Source: Conidiobolus incongruus B7586 | Taxonomy: Eukaryota; Entomophthoromycota; Entomophthoromycetes; Entomophthorales; Conidiobolaceae | DNA length: 41,352 bases | Assembly (NCBI GenBank): GCA_000697335.1 | Contig: JNEM01011700.1 | Location: forward strand, 1-41,352 | Direction of reading: 5' to 3' | The notes under the pieces: generated by a model | Seen by the model: only the letters and a program-made list of their open reading frames with translations | Told to the model about the DNA's origin: nothing | Database searches by the model: none | Shown here: positions 9,795 to 21,687 of the stretch, in pieces | Layout: the number at the start of each line of letters is the position of its first letter | Position numbering within the stretch: position 1 is the stretch's first letter | Translations under genes and position numbers: made by a program

Positions 9795-11512
9795 ATGTCT
9801 TCTAATCCCACGCAACCTCCCTCTGCTAATTTTAAGTGAGTTGTTTTCATCTCTCTTCATTTTACAGCGTTGACTGATGATTTTTACCTTTTTAGCTATA
9901 GCAATGCTCAATGGAAAAAGCAACTAAATATTCCACCAAAAGATAACCGCCCTCAAACTGAAGTAAGTTCTTTTCTTTACTTTACTTTTCTATTTTATTG
10001 ACCTTAGAATCATTTTAAAAGGATGTTACCGTTACTAAAGGCAATGAATTTGAAGATTATTTTTTGAAGAGAGAATTACTGATGGGCATATTTGAAGCTG
10101 GTTTTGAACGTCCTTCTCCGATTCAAGAAGAAGCCATCCCTATTGCTTTAACGGGCCGTGATATTTTAGCTAGAGCTAAGAATGGAACTGGTAAAACCGC
10201 TGCTTTTGTCATTCCTGCTCTTGAAAAAATCAATACACAAAAACCCAAGATTCAAGCCTTATTACTTGTTCCTACTCGTGAATTAGCTCTTCAAACAAGT
10301 CAAGTTTGTAAGACACTTGGTAAGCATATGGGTATACAAGTTATGGTATCTACTGGTGGTACCAATTTGAAAGAAGATATTTTACGTCTTGCCGATACTG
10401 TACATGTGATTGTTGGAACTCCTGGTAGAGTTTTAGATTTAGCAAGTCGAGGAATTGCTGACTTGAGTGATTGTCCTACCTATGTTTTAGACGAAGCTGA
10501 TAAATTGCTTTCACCCGAGTTTGCACCCGTTGTTGAACAATTGATTAATTATTTACCTAAAGATCGTCAAATTATGTTATTTAGTGCTACATTCCCCATG
10601 TTAGTCAAGAATTTTAAGGATAAATTCCTTGTAAAGCCCTACGAAATCAACCTTATGGATGAACTCACCCTTAGAGGTGTTACACAATACTACGTCTTCG
10701 TCGAAGAACGTCAAAAAGTTCACTGTTTGAACACATTATTTTCTAAATTGCAAATCAATCAATCTATTATCTTCTGTAGCTCTGTAAGTCGTGTAGAACT
10801 TCTAGCTCGTAAAATTACCCAACTTGGCTACTCATGCTTCTATTCTCATGCCAAGATGCTCCAACAAAATCGTAATCGAGTATTCCACGATTTCCGCAAT
10901 GGTATCTGCCGTAATTTAGTATGTACCGATTTGTTGACTCGTGGTATCGATATCCAAGCTGTTAACGTCGTAATCAACTTTGATTTCCCCAAAAATGCTG
11001 AAACCTATCTCCATCGTATTGGTCGTTCTGGAAGATTCGGTCACTTAGGTTTAGCTATCAACTTGATCACTTATGAAGATCGATTCCTTCTTTATAAGAT
11101 CGAACAAGAATTAGGTACTGAAATTCAACCTATTCCTCCCACAATCGACAAGAGATTGTATGTTGCCCCAAGTGCATTGGATGATGATCAATCTCAAAAG
11201 CCTGATATTGAAGCTGCTCAAAACATTCAACGTATTCAAGACTCTTTCCAACGCCCTAACAATGGTCCCAGAGCTCACCCCCATCACAATCAAGGCGGCT
11301 ATCCCAATCAACATCACGGCCACGATCACAGAGGACCTCGTCAGCACTATAATCAAAATCCTCACCATAACAATGGCAATTATGGTTATAACAATCAAAA
11401 TCGTCATCATCACAATAACCCCAATTATCATGGTAACCAAGGCAATCGTCAGCCTCCCAACAATGGCAGAAACTCCAACCAACCTGGATCGGGACTCAAA
11501 GCTGCTTCTTAA
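9795..11512 (+). CDS. DHH1: Dhh1/DDX6-family DEAD-box RNA helicase (three exons)
   Basis: Exons 9795-9835, 9896-9962 and 10022-11512 join to 532 residues. Intron 1 (60 nt) is GTGAGT..TTTAG with branch-like TTGACTGAT; intron 2 (59 nt) is GTAAGT..AAAAG. Dhh1 activates mRNA decapping and represses translation in cytoplasmic P-bodies with Pat1 and Edc3-type partners. Visible motifs: WKKQLN and KGNEFEDYF in the N-terminal segment; Q motif FERPSPIQ (64-71); Walker A AKNGTGKT (88-95); PTRELA (120-125); TPGR (169-172); DEAD (193-196); SAT (224-226); [10 protein letters not shown] (338-347); [10 protein letters not shown] (367-376). Residues 448-532 form a low-complexity tail rich in Asn, His, Gly and Gln, longer than needed for the core and of the kind that drives granule formation. 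The start is the only ATG in exon 1 and sits shortly before the conserved N-terminus. The core is complete and all catalytic motifs are intact. Confidence 0.95.
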
Positions 11513-12318
11513 ACTTAAACCATATTCATTTTTTACTATCCTTTTCACATATAGCAACTCTACTACTGATATCACCTTTTACATCATTTCCTTATACCTA
11601 CTACAATTATTACCTACTCTACAAATAATTATATAAACTTCCTCTACACAAATTTCCTTCACTTTCAACATATAACATATTCTTTTTCCTTTTACTTTTC
11701 TAATTCTTTTGCTATCTATTTATATCCTTTATGGTTGGCCAAATATCATTATTATATATACTTTTTCATCTGCCAATTGCTAAGACTTCTGCAAACTGTT
11801 CAGGTGGTTATATATACTAAAATACTCATTTCAAATAAAATCAATATAAGGCATATTTAAGTTTTTAATTTGATATTATATCCATTTTAATTCAGCATAA
11901 AATGATGCTGAATGATTTCTAATTTTGAACTATAAACTTCCTTTAAAATTTTTAACAATATTAATGCTTAATATCACACTTAAAGATATATACATTTTCA
12001 AGTTATTATTAAATAATATTCATTTATTAATTAGCTAATAGTAATGCTAGCGAACCCTCTCAATAAGTAAAAAGTATTAGCTGAAACGATCATATAAATA
12101 ATCGATTATTCAATATAATTAAAATAATTAAATAATTTGAATAAAATAGAATAAATAATACTTGGTGTTGGAATAGTGATAATTCGAAATGAAATTAAAA
12201 TAAAATGAATATAATCAATAATGATTTGGGTTTTGAAAATTAAACAATAGCGGTTAAATAATTTAAAATAATAATAGACAATATAAGAAAAAGATTATAC
12301 TTTTAAGCGAATAATTGA
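11513..12318. other. DHH1 3' flank and AT-rich spacer
   Basis: The first 200 nt is pyrimidine-rich and probably the DHH1 3' untranslated region. The rest is AT-rich with nothing recognised. Confidence 0.5.
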
Positions 12319-12392
12319 GATCTCGTGGTGTAGTTGGTTATCACGTCTGTCTAACACACAGACGGTCCTCAGTTCGAATCTGAGCGAGATCA
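12319..12392 (+). tRNA. tRNA-Val(AAC)
   Basis: A 74-nt cloverleaf. The acceptor GATCTCG pairs perfectly with CGAGATC, followed by discriminator A. The D-arm A box is GTGGTGTAGTTGG. The anticodon stem TCTGT/ACAGA carries loop CTAACAC with anticodon AAC at 12353-12355. The T-arm contains the B box AGTTCGAATCT. There is no intron and CCA is not encoded, as in eukaryotes. The minus-strand relic at 2319-2381 derives from the same tRNA family. Confidence 0.95.
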
Positions 12393-12393
12393 A

Positions 12394-12401
12394 TTTTTTT
12401 T
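12394..12401 (+). terminator. RNA polymerase III terminator of tRNA-Val
   Basis: A run of eight T starts 2 nt after the discriminator base of tRNA-Val. Confidence 0.85.
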
Positions 12402-12926
12402 GAATAAATAGTCATATTTGTTTTATTCATTTTATTCCTAAAATATATTTGACGATATATATCACTATAAAATACATTATAGATATATTAATTTTTTAAC
12501 ATATTTTTTTCAATCTTATATTACTATTAATTGATTATTTCACTAAAAATATTTTGAATAATTTATTAAATTTTATATTGATGTTCAATATTCAAAAATA
12601 TATGAGAATTGGCATCCATTATATTCAATCCTTTAGCAAAAAAAATAATTATATATATGTATAATATAGGATAGAATTTTAATAATGATAGATTTTTATT
12701 AATTGATTTTAATTTTCTGATAAAATTGGTTATGATATTTCTAATATAAGGAATAAACTATTTTTTAAAAAATTAAGTAAAAGAGATAAAATATTAGATA
12801 TTATTGAAAATAAATTCAAAAAGGTAACAATTTGATAAAAATAACTAATATAATAGTATAATAGTAAAAATATTTTGATTAAAATTATAGCAAAATACGA
12901 ATATATATTTCACAAATAGGTATCAA
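12402..12926. other. AT-rich spacer between the two tRNA genes
   Basis: No gene recognised. Confidence 0.5.
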
Positions 12927-12998
12927 TCTTCGATAGTATAGTGGTGAGTATACCCGCCTGTCACGCGGGTGACCTGGGTTCAATTCCCAGTCGGAGAG
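12927..12998 (+). tRNA. tRNA-Asp(GTC)
   Basis: A 72-nt cloverleaf. The acceptor TCTTCGA pairs with TCGGAGA including one G-T wobble, with discriminator G. The D-arm has ATAGTATAGTGGTGAGTAT, typical of eukaryotic tRNA-Asp. The anticodon stem CCCGC/GCGGG carries loop CTGTCAC with anticodon GTC at 12960-12962. The T-arm has GGTTCAATTCC. No intron. Confidence 0.95.
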
Positions 12999-13004
12999 GA
13001 ATAA

Positions 13005-13009
13005 TTTTT
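13005..13009 (+). terminator. RNA polymerase III terminator of tRNA-Asp
   Basis: Five T residues begin 6 nt after the end of tRNA-Asp. Confidence 0.6.
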
Positions 13010-13527
13010 CCCATTTATCGATCAAAATTAAACCTTATTATATTTTTTGTAATTATCTTTTATTTATCTTTCTTAATATATTTTATTTTACTTTTTCTAT
13101 TTCAATTATTATATCATCTTATAAGCTTTTATAGTCTTAATTTTCAGACACTTTTCAATGTCAACTTTTTAATTATATTTGAATATATTTTGTCCTTTTA
13201 AATTATCACCTGTAAATCTCTTATTCTTATTTAAAATAAATATATTGTTATTATTCTATCTTATTTCTTTTATTATACAATTATAAAATAGTCTATTTAT
13301 CATATACAGTAAATATTCAAAGATTATATACTGAAAAATAATTATCTTTATGTTAATATATTTTCATATTTAACAAAAATATATTTAGAATTTAATATAT
13401 TTTAAAAAATTAGAATAAACAATGATAGGATTGAATATAATAAGTAACAAATGGTATTTATATTGATTAAATGAAAAATATAGAATTATTATTTATGGTA
13501 ATAAATTTATTTGATCAATAATATATT
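13010..13527. other. AT-rich spacer before the membrane protein array
   Basis: No gene recognised. The open frame at 12941-13201 overlaps tRNA-Asp and is a by-product of it. Confidence 0.5.
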
Positions 13528-14259
13528 TTATGATATTAGATCTTCTATCTGGCCCTGTTGTCTCCTTCTACCATACAAAGGAGTCCAAATACTTAAAATT
13601 GTAATATTACCATAATTGGACACAGGGCTTAGAATCATTAACAAATCCAAGGATATTGTAAAGATTAGAATAACATTGATCATTGCTTGAATAATGAATC
13701 CAACACCCCACACAATGGTAATAACCTTCATTGCATCTAAATCCTTCAACCTCCCAATTCGCATTCCACTGCTTAATCTTTTCAGGACAGTTCATAGTGA
13801 CGTATGGTCTCGAAAAGTAAAATATAAGAGACTTGGGGCAACATAATAATACGAAGTATGTCATGCCAATAACTCCAGTAATAGTAAACCCTTGTATTTG
13901 GTTTAATTTGGCGTCTTTGAAGCTCAAACTAATGCCCAGTCCAATAAAGAATGATACAATGATCATTATTGGCAATGGCTCTAATCTCAATAAACTATAA
14001 GAGTAAATAGAATTGAAAGAATGTTGGAATTGAAGATAATAGCAGCTAACAATTTACCTAAATGCCGCTCTAGATTGAAATAGAGCATCAAATGTAATAC
14101 AATGTCAATAAAAACACTTTGAAATAAAAATCCTACAATTGTGTCATTGTTTTTAAAGTTTTTAGAGGTTTTATGCTGAGATGAATGGTATTGTAAATCT
14201 TGTGAATTTAAAATATTTTAGTATTCGGTGAGATTTAGAGGCTCTTTATCTTGGTTCAT
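13528..14259 (-). pseudogene. VC0807-like membrane protein pseudogene (array copy 1)
   Basis: On the minus strand a start-like ATG at 14259 opens MNQDKEPLNLTEY. An early stop follows, and the central part reads LRLEPLPIMIIVSFFIG, then SLIFYFSRPYVTMNCPEKIKQ. Near 13755 the frame shifts and the C-terminal part continues as MKVITIVWGVGFIIQAM and SLDLLMILSPV in another frame. Order and spacing match the intact paralogues along the full length, so this is a full-length copy with at least one frameshift and several stops. One stop (TAA in the N-terminal part) is a C-to-T change from CAA. Confidence 0.85.
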
Positions 14260-14689
14260 TTTAAAATTTAGGTAATATGTTGAATTAGTAATGATAGATG
14301 GATATTAAAATGATATCGCTTCGCTATCTTCATTATTTATCAATGCTATAAATTATTGTTAATTATGAGTATTTATTAAAGATGCCAAAATTGGGAAAAT
14401 TTTTCCAAGTTTCCTGTTACTTGGATAATTTTTGATTTGATAAATTGAAATAAATTGAATTGTCTGATTAAAATTTGAATTCAATTGTGTTTTTAATATC
14501 ATCAATATCAAACATTTCCATAAGATACATATTGTATCAATTTTGAATTGTATATTAAGAATTTTTCAAAGATATTACCATTATTGTCGTAATTTATTTT
14601 ATTCTAAAAATTATTCTGAATTCTAAAACTGTGAATTATGAAAGATGATAATTAAAAGCAGCATATAATTTATTCAATAATTAATCTAG

Positions 14690-15015
14690 CTCTTTACACT
14701 ATAATAACAACCTTGAATACATCTATAAAACTTTCAACTTTACAATTAGTACTCCAGTGTTGAATTTTTGAAGATCTATGATTATAACACGGTGCATAAA
14801 ATATAGAAGAAGCTGGACTTTAGACAACATAATACATTGTAGTGTGTTGTATATAATTCATACAATAAATGATCCTTGCATTGATTTCAATTTCGCATCT
14901 TTGAAGTTTGAGCTAATATTTCAACTCATAAAAATTATTCAATAATAATAATTGAAAATAATTCAAATCTTCTATGAACAACAATAGTTAATGTTTGATA
15001 ACCTTGTCATAACAG
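14690..15015 (-). pseudogene. VC0807-like pseudogene fragment (array copy 2)
   Basis: Faint similarity over the middle of the protein. The reverse strand gives VVHRRFELFSIIIIE (compare IKRRFEPLPIIIIIS), then SPASSIFYAPCYNHRSSKIQ (compare KPLIYYFSRPWITKNDPEKI), then STNCKVESFIDVFKVVIIV (compare the AMRTISIVWG region). Frames change several times and both ends are missing or unrecognisable. It is one of the oldest relics in the array. Confidence 0.6.
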
Positions 15016-15926
15016 ATAATAAATTAAAAGCCACAGTCACATATCGAATTGTAAGATCTCATATTTCAAAAATATTTTTTAATATATTACTTAATTTAAA
15101 AAAATCATAATTTTGGTTAATTTTTAAGATTTAAATTTGAATTAAACAGTTAATTTATAAATTTTGTTATTTTAAATCATGGAATTGGAATTAAGCATGA
15201 TGGAAATTACAGTATTATAAGTTATTTTGAAAATATAAATTGACAATACGCTTATAATATATACAATTTCATTATTAATTAAATGGATATTTAATTTACT
15301 CAAGACTTATTTAATGGAATTTAATTTATTTTTCAATTTAATCTAATTTGCTTATATTGAATAAAATTAAGAGATTTGAAACATTTTATTCTTATTTATC
15401 AAGTTCCTTTGGCAAATTTTAAACAATTATTCCTGTACAAAATTAATTGAACTAGGAGTTTGAATAATATTGTGAATTTAAATTGACCTAAAATACTTGT
15501 TAAATAATATACTTTAAAATTATATTTATCTATTGTTTATATTTTAATAGTGAGAGTTTAAATATTATAGTATAATTTGTATATTGAAAAATTGATTAGT
15601 GGATTGGGCAATCAGAACTATATATTTGAATAATCATTATTAGAATTTAAATCAATTATATTCATTAAACCTAATAATAATTTTATATAAAAATTTCTGA
15701 ACTTAATTGAATTTTTCACACACCTAACCAAATTTGGTTATTATATTAATGATATTTAATACACAAAGCTAATATTCAGAAAAAATAAGTCAATATTGAT
15801 ATCATATTATGATAGATGAGAAAAACATATATCAATAATGGATATTTAAGTTTTTAAAATCATTTTATACTAATATCACATTATATTAAGAGAAAAATAT
15901 TCTAGTATAATCAAACAAGATGCCAA
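15016..15926. other. AT-rich spacer within the array
   Basis: No gene recognised. Confidence 0.5.
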
Positions 15927-16691
15927 TTAAGCTTGGCTAGCATTTTGTTGGAGTTGAGGAGATTGTTTCTTCTTCATAGCACTGTAAATAATAGTCCAAA
16001 CGACTAGTAGAACAATATTGCCATATGTCAACACTGGACTCAAAATCATCAGGAGATCCAAACTGACTGTGAATATGAGCACAATATTGATAGCGGCTTG
16101 AATAAGGAAGCCACAGCCCCAAACGATGCTAATAGTCCTCATTGCATCCCTGAATCTCTTAATCTCCCACCTGGCATCAAATTCCTTTATCTTTTCTGGA
16201 TCGTTCTTAGTGATCCAAGGTCTTGAGAAATAGTAGATCAGAGGCTTTTTGAACCCGAGGGACACTATGTAAGCCAAGCCAATACCACCTGTAATAATGG
16301 AGCCATCAATTTGTTTGAGCTTGGGGTTATTGAACCCGATAGTCAAAGCTAACGCAATAAAGAATGCTATGATAATAATAATTGGCAACGGTTCAAACCT
16401 TCTCTTGATTGCTATGGTCCAAATTGTTGATAGTAAACTGGGGATTGATGAAATAATTGTAGCGAGTAAATCGCCCACAGGCTTCTTTAATGTGAAAAAA
16501 AGCACTAGAGGAAGAGCAATTTCTAAGAACACATGCTGGAAAAAGAACCCAAAAATTCTGATCTTTTCAGCTGTTGCTTTCGAAAAGTTTCTGTCCAAAA
16601 AATTATGTTTTGTGTTTTGATCTGCTGATGAAGCATTAGTCAAATTGTGAGTTGATCCAATTTCATTCCCTCCTTTAATAGCTTCGGTCAT
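15927..16691 (-). CDS. VC0807-like six-helix membrane protein (array copy 3, intact)
   Basis: A 254-residue single-exon protein from ATG at 16691 to TAA. The first 45 residues are hydrophilic and Asn/Ser/Thr-rich. Six hydrophobic helices lie at about 47-68, 74-95, 102-120, 131-147, 188-209 and 212-236. A basic motif IKRRFEPLPI (95-104) follows helix 2. The loop KKPLIYYFSRPW (148-159) then NDPEKIKEFDARWE (163-176) precedes VWGCGFLIQA (190-199). The order basic motif, RP loop, WGxGFxxxA and SPVLTYG matches my recollection of the bacterial VC0807 family, integral membrane proteins of unknown function. No catalytic residues are evident. The C-terminus is short, Lys/Gln-rich and cytosolic-looking. 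No signal peptide. The family name is from memory of the motif pattern and the role in the cell is unknown. Confidence 0.85.
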   Translation of the reverse strand: MTEAIKGGNEIGSTHNLTNASSADQNTKHNFLDRNFSKATAEKIRIFGFFFQHVFLEIALPLVLFFTLKKPVGDLLATIISSIPSLLSTIWTIAIKRRFEPLPIIIIIAFFIALALTIGFNNPKLKQIDGSIITGGIGLAYIVSLGFKKPLIYYFSRPWITKNDPEKIKEFDARWEIKRFRDAMRTISIVWGCGFLIQAAINIVLIFTVSLDLLMILSPVLTYGNIVLLVVWTIIYSAMKKKQSPQLQQNASQA

Positions 16692-16765
16692 ATTTTAATT
16701 AATTTGAATACTATTAATATTAATTTTTAAATTGATAGGTGTTTTGTTCACGATTGTATTACCAC

Positions 16766-16773
16766 TTTTTATA
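16766..16773 (-). promoter_or_regulatory. Candidate TATA box of array copy 3
   Basis: TATAAAAA on the minus strand, 75 nt upstream of the ATG at 16691. Similar boxes precede the other intact or near-intact paralogues at 36-65 nt. Confidence 0.35.
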
Positions 16774-18224
16774 TTATTTTTGAAGTGCCAAATAAATTTC
16801 CACATTTCTGTATACTTTACCAAATATGGAAAAAGAAAATAATTTTTCCTTGACAATTTTTTACCCCTATACATATTACTTAAATGTGAATAATATAATT
16901 TTATAAATTGATAATTTGAAGATTTTACAATTGGAAGTCTTTGGAGTAATAGTTTTTATCATATTTCTATAATATTGAGAATTTTTCAAATTCTATCATT
17001 TTCATCTTTCAGATCATATATAGTATTTCATTATTATTTTTAATATAAAATTGTATATTTAATTCACCAAGTTAGTTATAAGTATTTAATCAAGAATCTC
17101 AATAGTAAAAGATCATTGTTAATGCATCAGATTTTTTTCAATTACCGATAAACTACGCACTTACTAAATTAAATTATTTTTCCTTTATCTATCCCACACA
17201 TGAATTGCTAACTATCAATATATTCAATAATACATATACATTATTACGTAGTCATTATTGAACATTTAAATTGAATAACCTTCTAGGATTTCAATACAAA
17301 TCCACAATTGGTGCCCTGATAACCAAAATTAACTAATTGTATATTTCCCAAGGTACCAGCATTTTGAACTAAATCATTGATAAACTGTTTTGCCATATAT
17401 GATTTTTTAAAGTAATTTTGGATTATTTAAACTGGATTTTAAAAACTTAGTGGGTTGTGGAATAGATTGATGTGACAATTTGCAGCATTTATTTTGAATA
17501 TAAAGTTAATATTTGGAGTTTATTAAAAATCATACTCTAATTATGTTCTCTTAGAATACAATAAATAAACCATACAAACTTACTAGGCAAATCATTTTTG
17601 ACTCAACATATTGGACATCTGCGTTAAATCAGAAAAATTTCATTAATTTTCATATTTAAAAAAAATTAGTTTACTTGCAAACAATTGTAATAACTTCAAT
17701 ATTTAAAATATGAAAAAAAATTTTTTACAAGTTTGGTAAAAACTTATGAATAAACTTGATGCAATATAATTTGATATATGATTAAATAATTTTAAAGAAA
17801 TTTAATGTGTACTTTTAAAATTATCCATCATAATTTTTCACACAACCTCTACAAGGGTTAACAATAATAAGTTGAATTATAGTAATCATTTGTAAGGTAA
17901 TATATATCTCTTTGATTAAAATTGATAAAAATGTTTTAAAATATTGAATAATATTAAAAATCCTAAATACTGATTTATCATGTTTAAAAATATATGATGG
18001 AATTATAATGAACAGTTTATTGAATTGATTAAATTTCAGAATAATATTAGAATTTGAATAATAAATACTTAAATTTCAGGTAAAGTTATTTATTTCATTT
18101 AGATTGAGAATATTTCACAATTCGAATTGATTCAGGTCCAGTGTAATTAGTTTTGGTAATATAAAATTTAATTATACATTATTGATATCAATCACTTTAG
18201 TTTTTTCAGATTTATGTTTTCAGC
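16774..18224. other. AT-rich spacer with a small GC-richer patch
   Basis: Mostly featureless. At 17283-17396 (minus) there is an uninterrupted 37-codon frame beginning MAKQFINDLVQNAG and ending NCGFVLKS, with more balanced residue use than chance AT-rich frames. I do not recognise it. It may be a relic of another gene or a small protein. Confidence 0.35.
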
Positions 18225-18835
18225 CAATATAAATCAATGTCCAAAATAACGAGACAGCGATATTTCCATATGTCAGCACAGGACTTATAATCTTCACTAG
18301 ATTCAAAATTGTAAAGATTAAAGTAGCATTGATAATCTCTTGAAGGATAAAGTCAAGCTTCCATGTTAATGAGATAGTAGCAATTACATTCCTATAACCC
18401 TTAATCTCAAACTAGACGTGGTACTCCTTAAATCTTTCAGGATCGTTCGTAATTGCCCAAATTTGGGGGAAGTAATAGGTCAGAAGTTTTTTGAAGCCGA
18501 TGTATACTAGGCAAGCTATACCAATGACACAGCTGATAATTGTACCCTGGATTTGTTTCAGCTTCGTGTTGTGGTATCCTAAGCTTAGATCTAGCCCGAT
18601 GAAGAACAAAATCACAATGACAATTGGCAAAGGTACTAATCTTTTTTCACCACAATTGTGAAGTTGGTAGCTAACAAAGTTAGGATAGATGAAATGATTT
18701 CTAAAAAGAGGCGGTGTATTGAGAAAATTTTTTGACCATTTTTACTGTGCAATATGAAAAGTTACTATCCCAGAAACCAGGCTTCTTCGAACTAACAGCA
18801 TGTGAAGCATTTGTTTAATCTTAATCTTTTATCTT
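18225..18835 (-). pseudogene. VC0807-like membrane protein pseudogene (array copy 4)
   Basis: The reverse strand shows an N-terminal remnant with KKPGFWDSN near 18790, then an open central part at 18412-18630 reading MPIVIVILFFIGLDLSLGYH, IQGTIISCVIGIACLVYIGF and KKLLTYYFPQIWAITNDPERFKEY. Remnants of the last two helices follow down to about 18225 (VKIISPVLTYGNI region). Several stops and at least one frame change break it, and helices 1-2 are degraded. It clearly derives from a gene like copy 3. Confidence 0.85.
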
Positions 18836-21538
18836 AGATTTTTTGTGACTTGCAAAATATTTATGATTAATATAACCTCGATTTGATTGATGTATTATTA
18901 TTATTCAAACATCACTATTTATTCAGCATTAAAAGTGAGAACTATAAAAACATGATGTGCAAAAAAATTACTTAATATAGATAGAATAATCTATATTATA
19001 AAAATTTCATATAATTCTAAATATATTTAATCAATAGTAAGTTGGTTTATCCATTACCAAGTACTTAGAGCTTTCTTGAGACTAAACATTTAGGTATATT
19101 TACTTTGCATGTGTTTGATATAGTTTTACATATTTTGCGATTTTATTCGAGTTGGAAAAATGAACATTCAATAAAAAATCAGTGAATTATGAAATATATC
19201 CGAATGACTAAATTTTATTAAAATCTATTTGTAAAGTTCTTATATTTAAATAAATCTTTAATTAATCAAATAAGCTGACTAATACTAATTTTTTCTTTTT
19301 TCGAATAGGGTATTTTAAAAAACTTCTAATAATTAATGTATACGTTTTCAAAATTATATTAAGCTATTTGCTCATATAAATTATAATCTCAACGTATATT
19401 ATGAAATTTGAAAGAATAATCTGATATTTTGATAGTTTCAAAAGATGCTATATCCTTTTTAATATATTGATATATGTCTATATAATAATTAATAAGCAGG
19501 TTAATATATACTTGTTATAATAATAGCTACCAATAGCATATCATATTGAAATATTTTCCAATTTTTAGTTCACTATAATCACTTATTTGGTAGATTTATT
19601 TTATATTTTTACATTAATATAATATCATTAACAAACAAAAATATATCTAATGAGATAATATATAACTTAATTTTTAAATAAATGTATTAATCTGGTCATA
19701 AGATATAGTAAATAAAATAAATGCTGTCATCATTAAAAATTATAATTACTTTAAAATGTTAGAGTATAAAATATAAATCTTGGGTATTGGTAGAGAGAAA
19801 ATATTTTATACATCCATATGATATAATTATATAATTGAAAAAAATTATTCGTAAAATATATTATAAAATATTTTTCAATGATTTGAATAAATTGTAATTT
19901 GAAATATTTATTTATATTCTATAAGTTGAAATCTTTAAAATAGATGATTTCTATAATTTTATAATATTTAGTAAAATATTTTTATTGGAATATCTGACAA
20001 GATTAATTACTGATTTGCTTAAACTGATTTTACTTTCAAATTAAAACTTAAATTTATAATATAAGTTGATATATAATTTGCAATTAAGTTGGGGAATTTA
20101 ATTCATTTTTGAATTTGACTGCAATTGCCAAAAATTAATATAGAACCATATTTTGGTAAAGGACATTCTGGACAATTAAGTAGATATTGATAATATTAAA
20201 CTATATTTATCATTCATATAAAATTTTAAAAAACCAAATTTTTAGAAACTAAATTATTAAAAAATTCACTATATAAATCTATATGAGTATATTCAGATTG
20301 GTATTAAATCTATAATTTTTAAAAAGACAATTTATGATATATTTGTATTTTATTGTTTAATTCGAATTAATGTATACACCAATTTAAAAATTATTAATGA
20401 AATAATAAATCATATTGACTGCGATTAAATATAAGTAAATAAATAAAATATTGAATTTCTATCTAACTAATGACTTTTTAGAATCTAATATGTTTGATGA
20501 TGTTAAGAAAATAAATCATTATAAAAAATAAATGATGTAGTCGTTCAGGTAATAATAATTCGAGAATCTGATGTAAATATTCAATGTTGCTCGTCATTTT
20601 AGTAAAATTATATATTTCCTTTTTCCATTTTTAGGATTTGTGATTAAAATACAAAATTATAAAGCATAAAGACATCCTATTAAGTAAAGCAGTTTAAACC
20701 ATTTGTATTTTATATTTTCTTGCATTTTTAACATAACAGTGCGCGGCAAATTCGTTTGTAAAATTCTCACTTTAACCTCATGGGTTTTTTGCACTATCCA
20801 TTGAATAATTACCTTCTATTTCTAACTTAGTAGCCTTATGCTCAAATGATTGAATGGGTAATGCTTTACAAATCAAACTTTGACGAGTGTGTAAGTATGA
20901 GTATATTTTTATAACTAATTACCATTACAAATAATACGATACAAATAAAACTTTCTTTTCAGCTATTTAACAATTGGATAATTCAATTGAAACACATATT
21001 TAGTATATAATATATTTGCAATTCACATCTTAACAAAATTAACTTATCAATCATTTATAATGAATACATAGATATTAACTCAAATCTATATTAACTTACA
21101 AAATTTACATATTGTTAAATTTAATATTACACTCCCAAATTTAAATTCCAATTCGCAGTTTTAATCACAAAAATAATTAATATGGACATTATTGGAGCAT
21201 TTTGAAATTTGTAGTTTTTAAATTTGTAAAAACAGTGCAAAAATATAAATATATATTCCGGATTAACTCTAAATCATGCACTCGTGTAAGTTGGTTTTGA
21301 AAAATCATCACTTATATTTGAATGTTTTCGAATAAAAATTGACTACAATACATGCAATAAAAACGACTTTTAATAAATAATCCAACTAGTTATTGAATTT
21401 AATCATTTATTTTCAAATAGTATATATGATAAATATGCATAAGTTGGTTTGAAAAATGTAGGTTTGACATATAATCACTACTCCTAAAGCATATATCCAA
21501 ATAATTTAAGCAAAATTTTTTTTCAATTCACTTTACTA
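18836..21538. other. AT-rich spacer with one GC-richer relic near 20.7-21.0 kb
   Basis: Mostly featureless AT-rich DNA. A GC-richer patch at about 20690-20905 has coding-like stretches on both strands. On the plus strand, PYAQMIEWVMLYKSNFDEC runs up to a GTAAGT donor at 20890, and a pyrimidine-rich TTCTTTTCAG acceptor follows about 70 nt later. On the minus strand, a stretch reads KATKLEIEGNYSMDSAKNP. I recognise neither, and the segment looks like a gene relic. Confidence 0.3.
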
Positions 21539-21653
21539 TTAGTATAGAAATTAAGAAATGGAAAATTTTTTAATTTCTGATCTTTCAAACATATTATACA
21601 TTTTGAAAGATTTTATATATATAAAATATATAGGAAAATAAATATTTTCAAAC

Positions 21654-21687
<34 letters not shown>

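Noticed and set aside
9963-10021. Upstream AG in DHH1 intron 2 (10006-10007) as an alternative acceptor
   Set aside because: Its use would put the conserved helicase out of frame, and it lies too close to the likely branch site TTGAC. The AG at 10020-10021 restores KGNEFEDYF.
11111-11636. Long frames on both strands across the DHH1 3' end
   Set aside because: They are shadows of the repetitive Asn/His codons in the DHH1 tail.
12941-13201. 86-codon frame beginning inside tRNA-Asp
   Set aside because: Its first part is the tRNA itself and the rest is low-complexity hydrophobic chance sequence.
16297-16620. Plus-strand frames opposite the array genes (also 23575-23832 and 32888-33133)
   Set aside because: They are antisense shadows of the conserved membrane protein; similar shadows recur because the sense strand is conserved.
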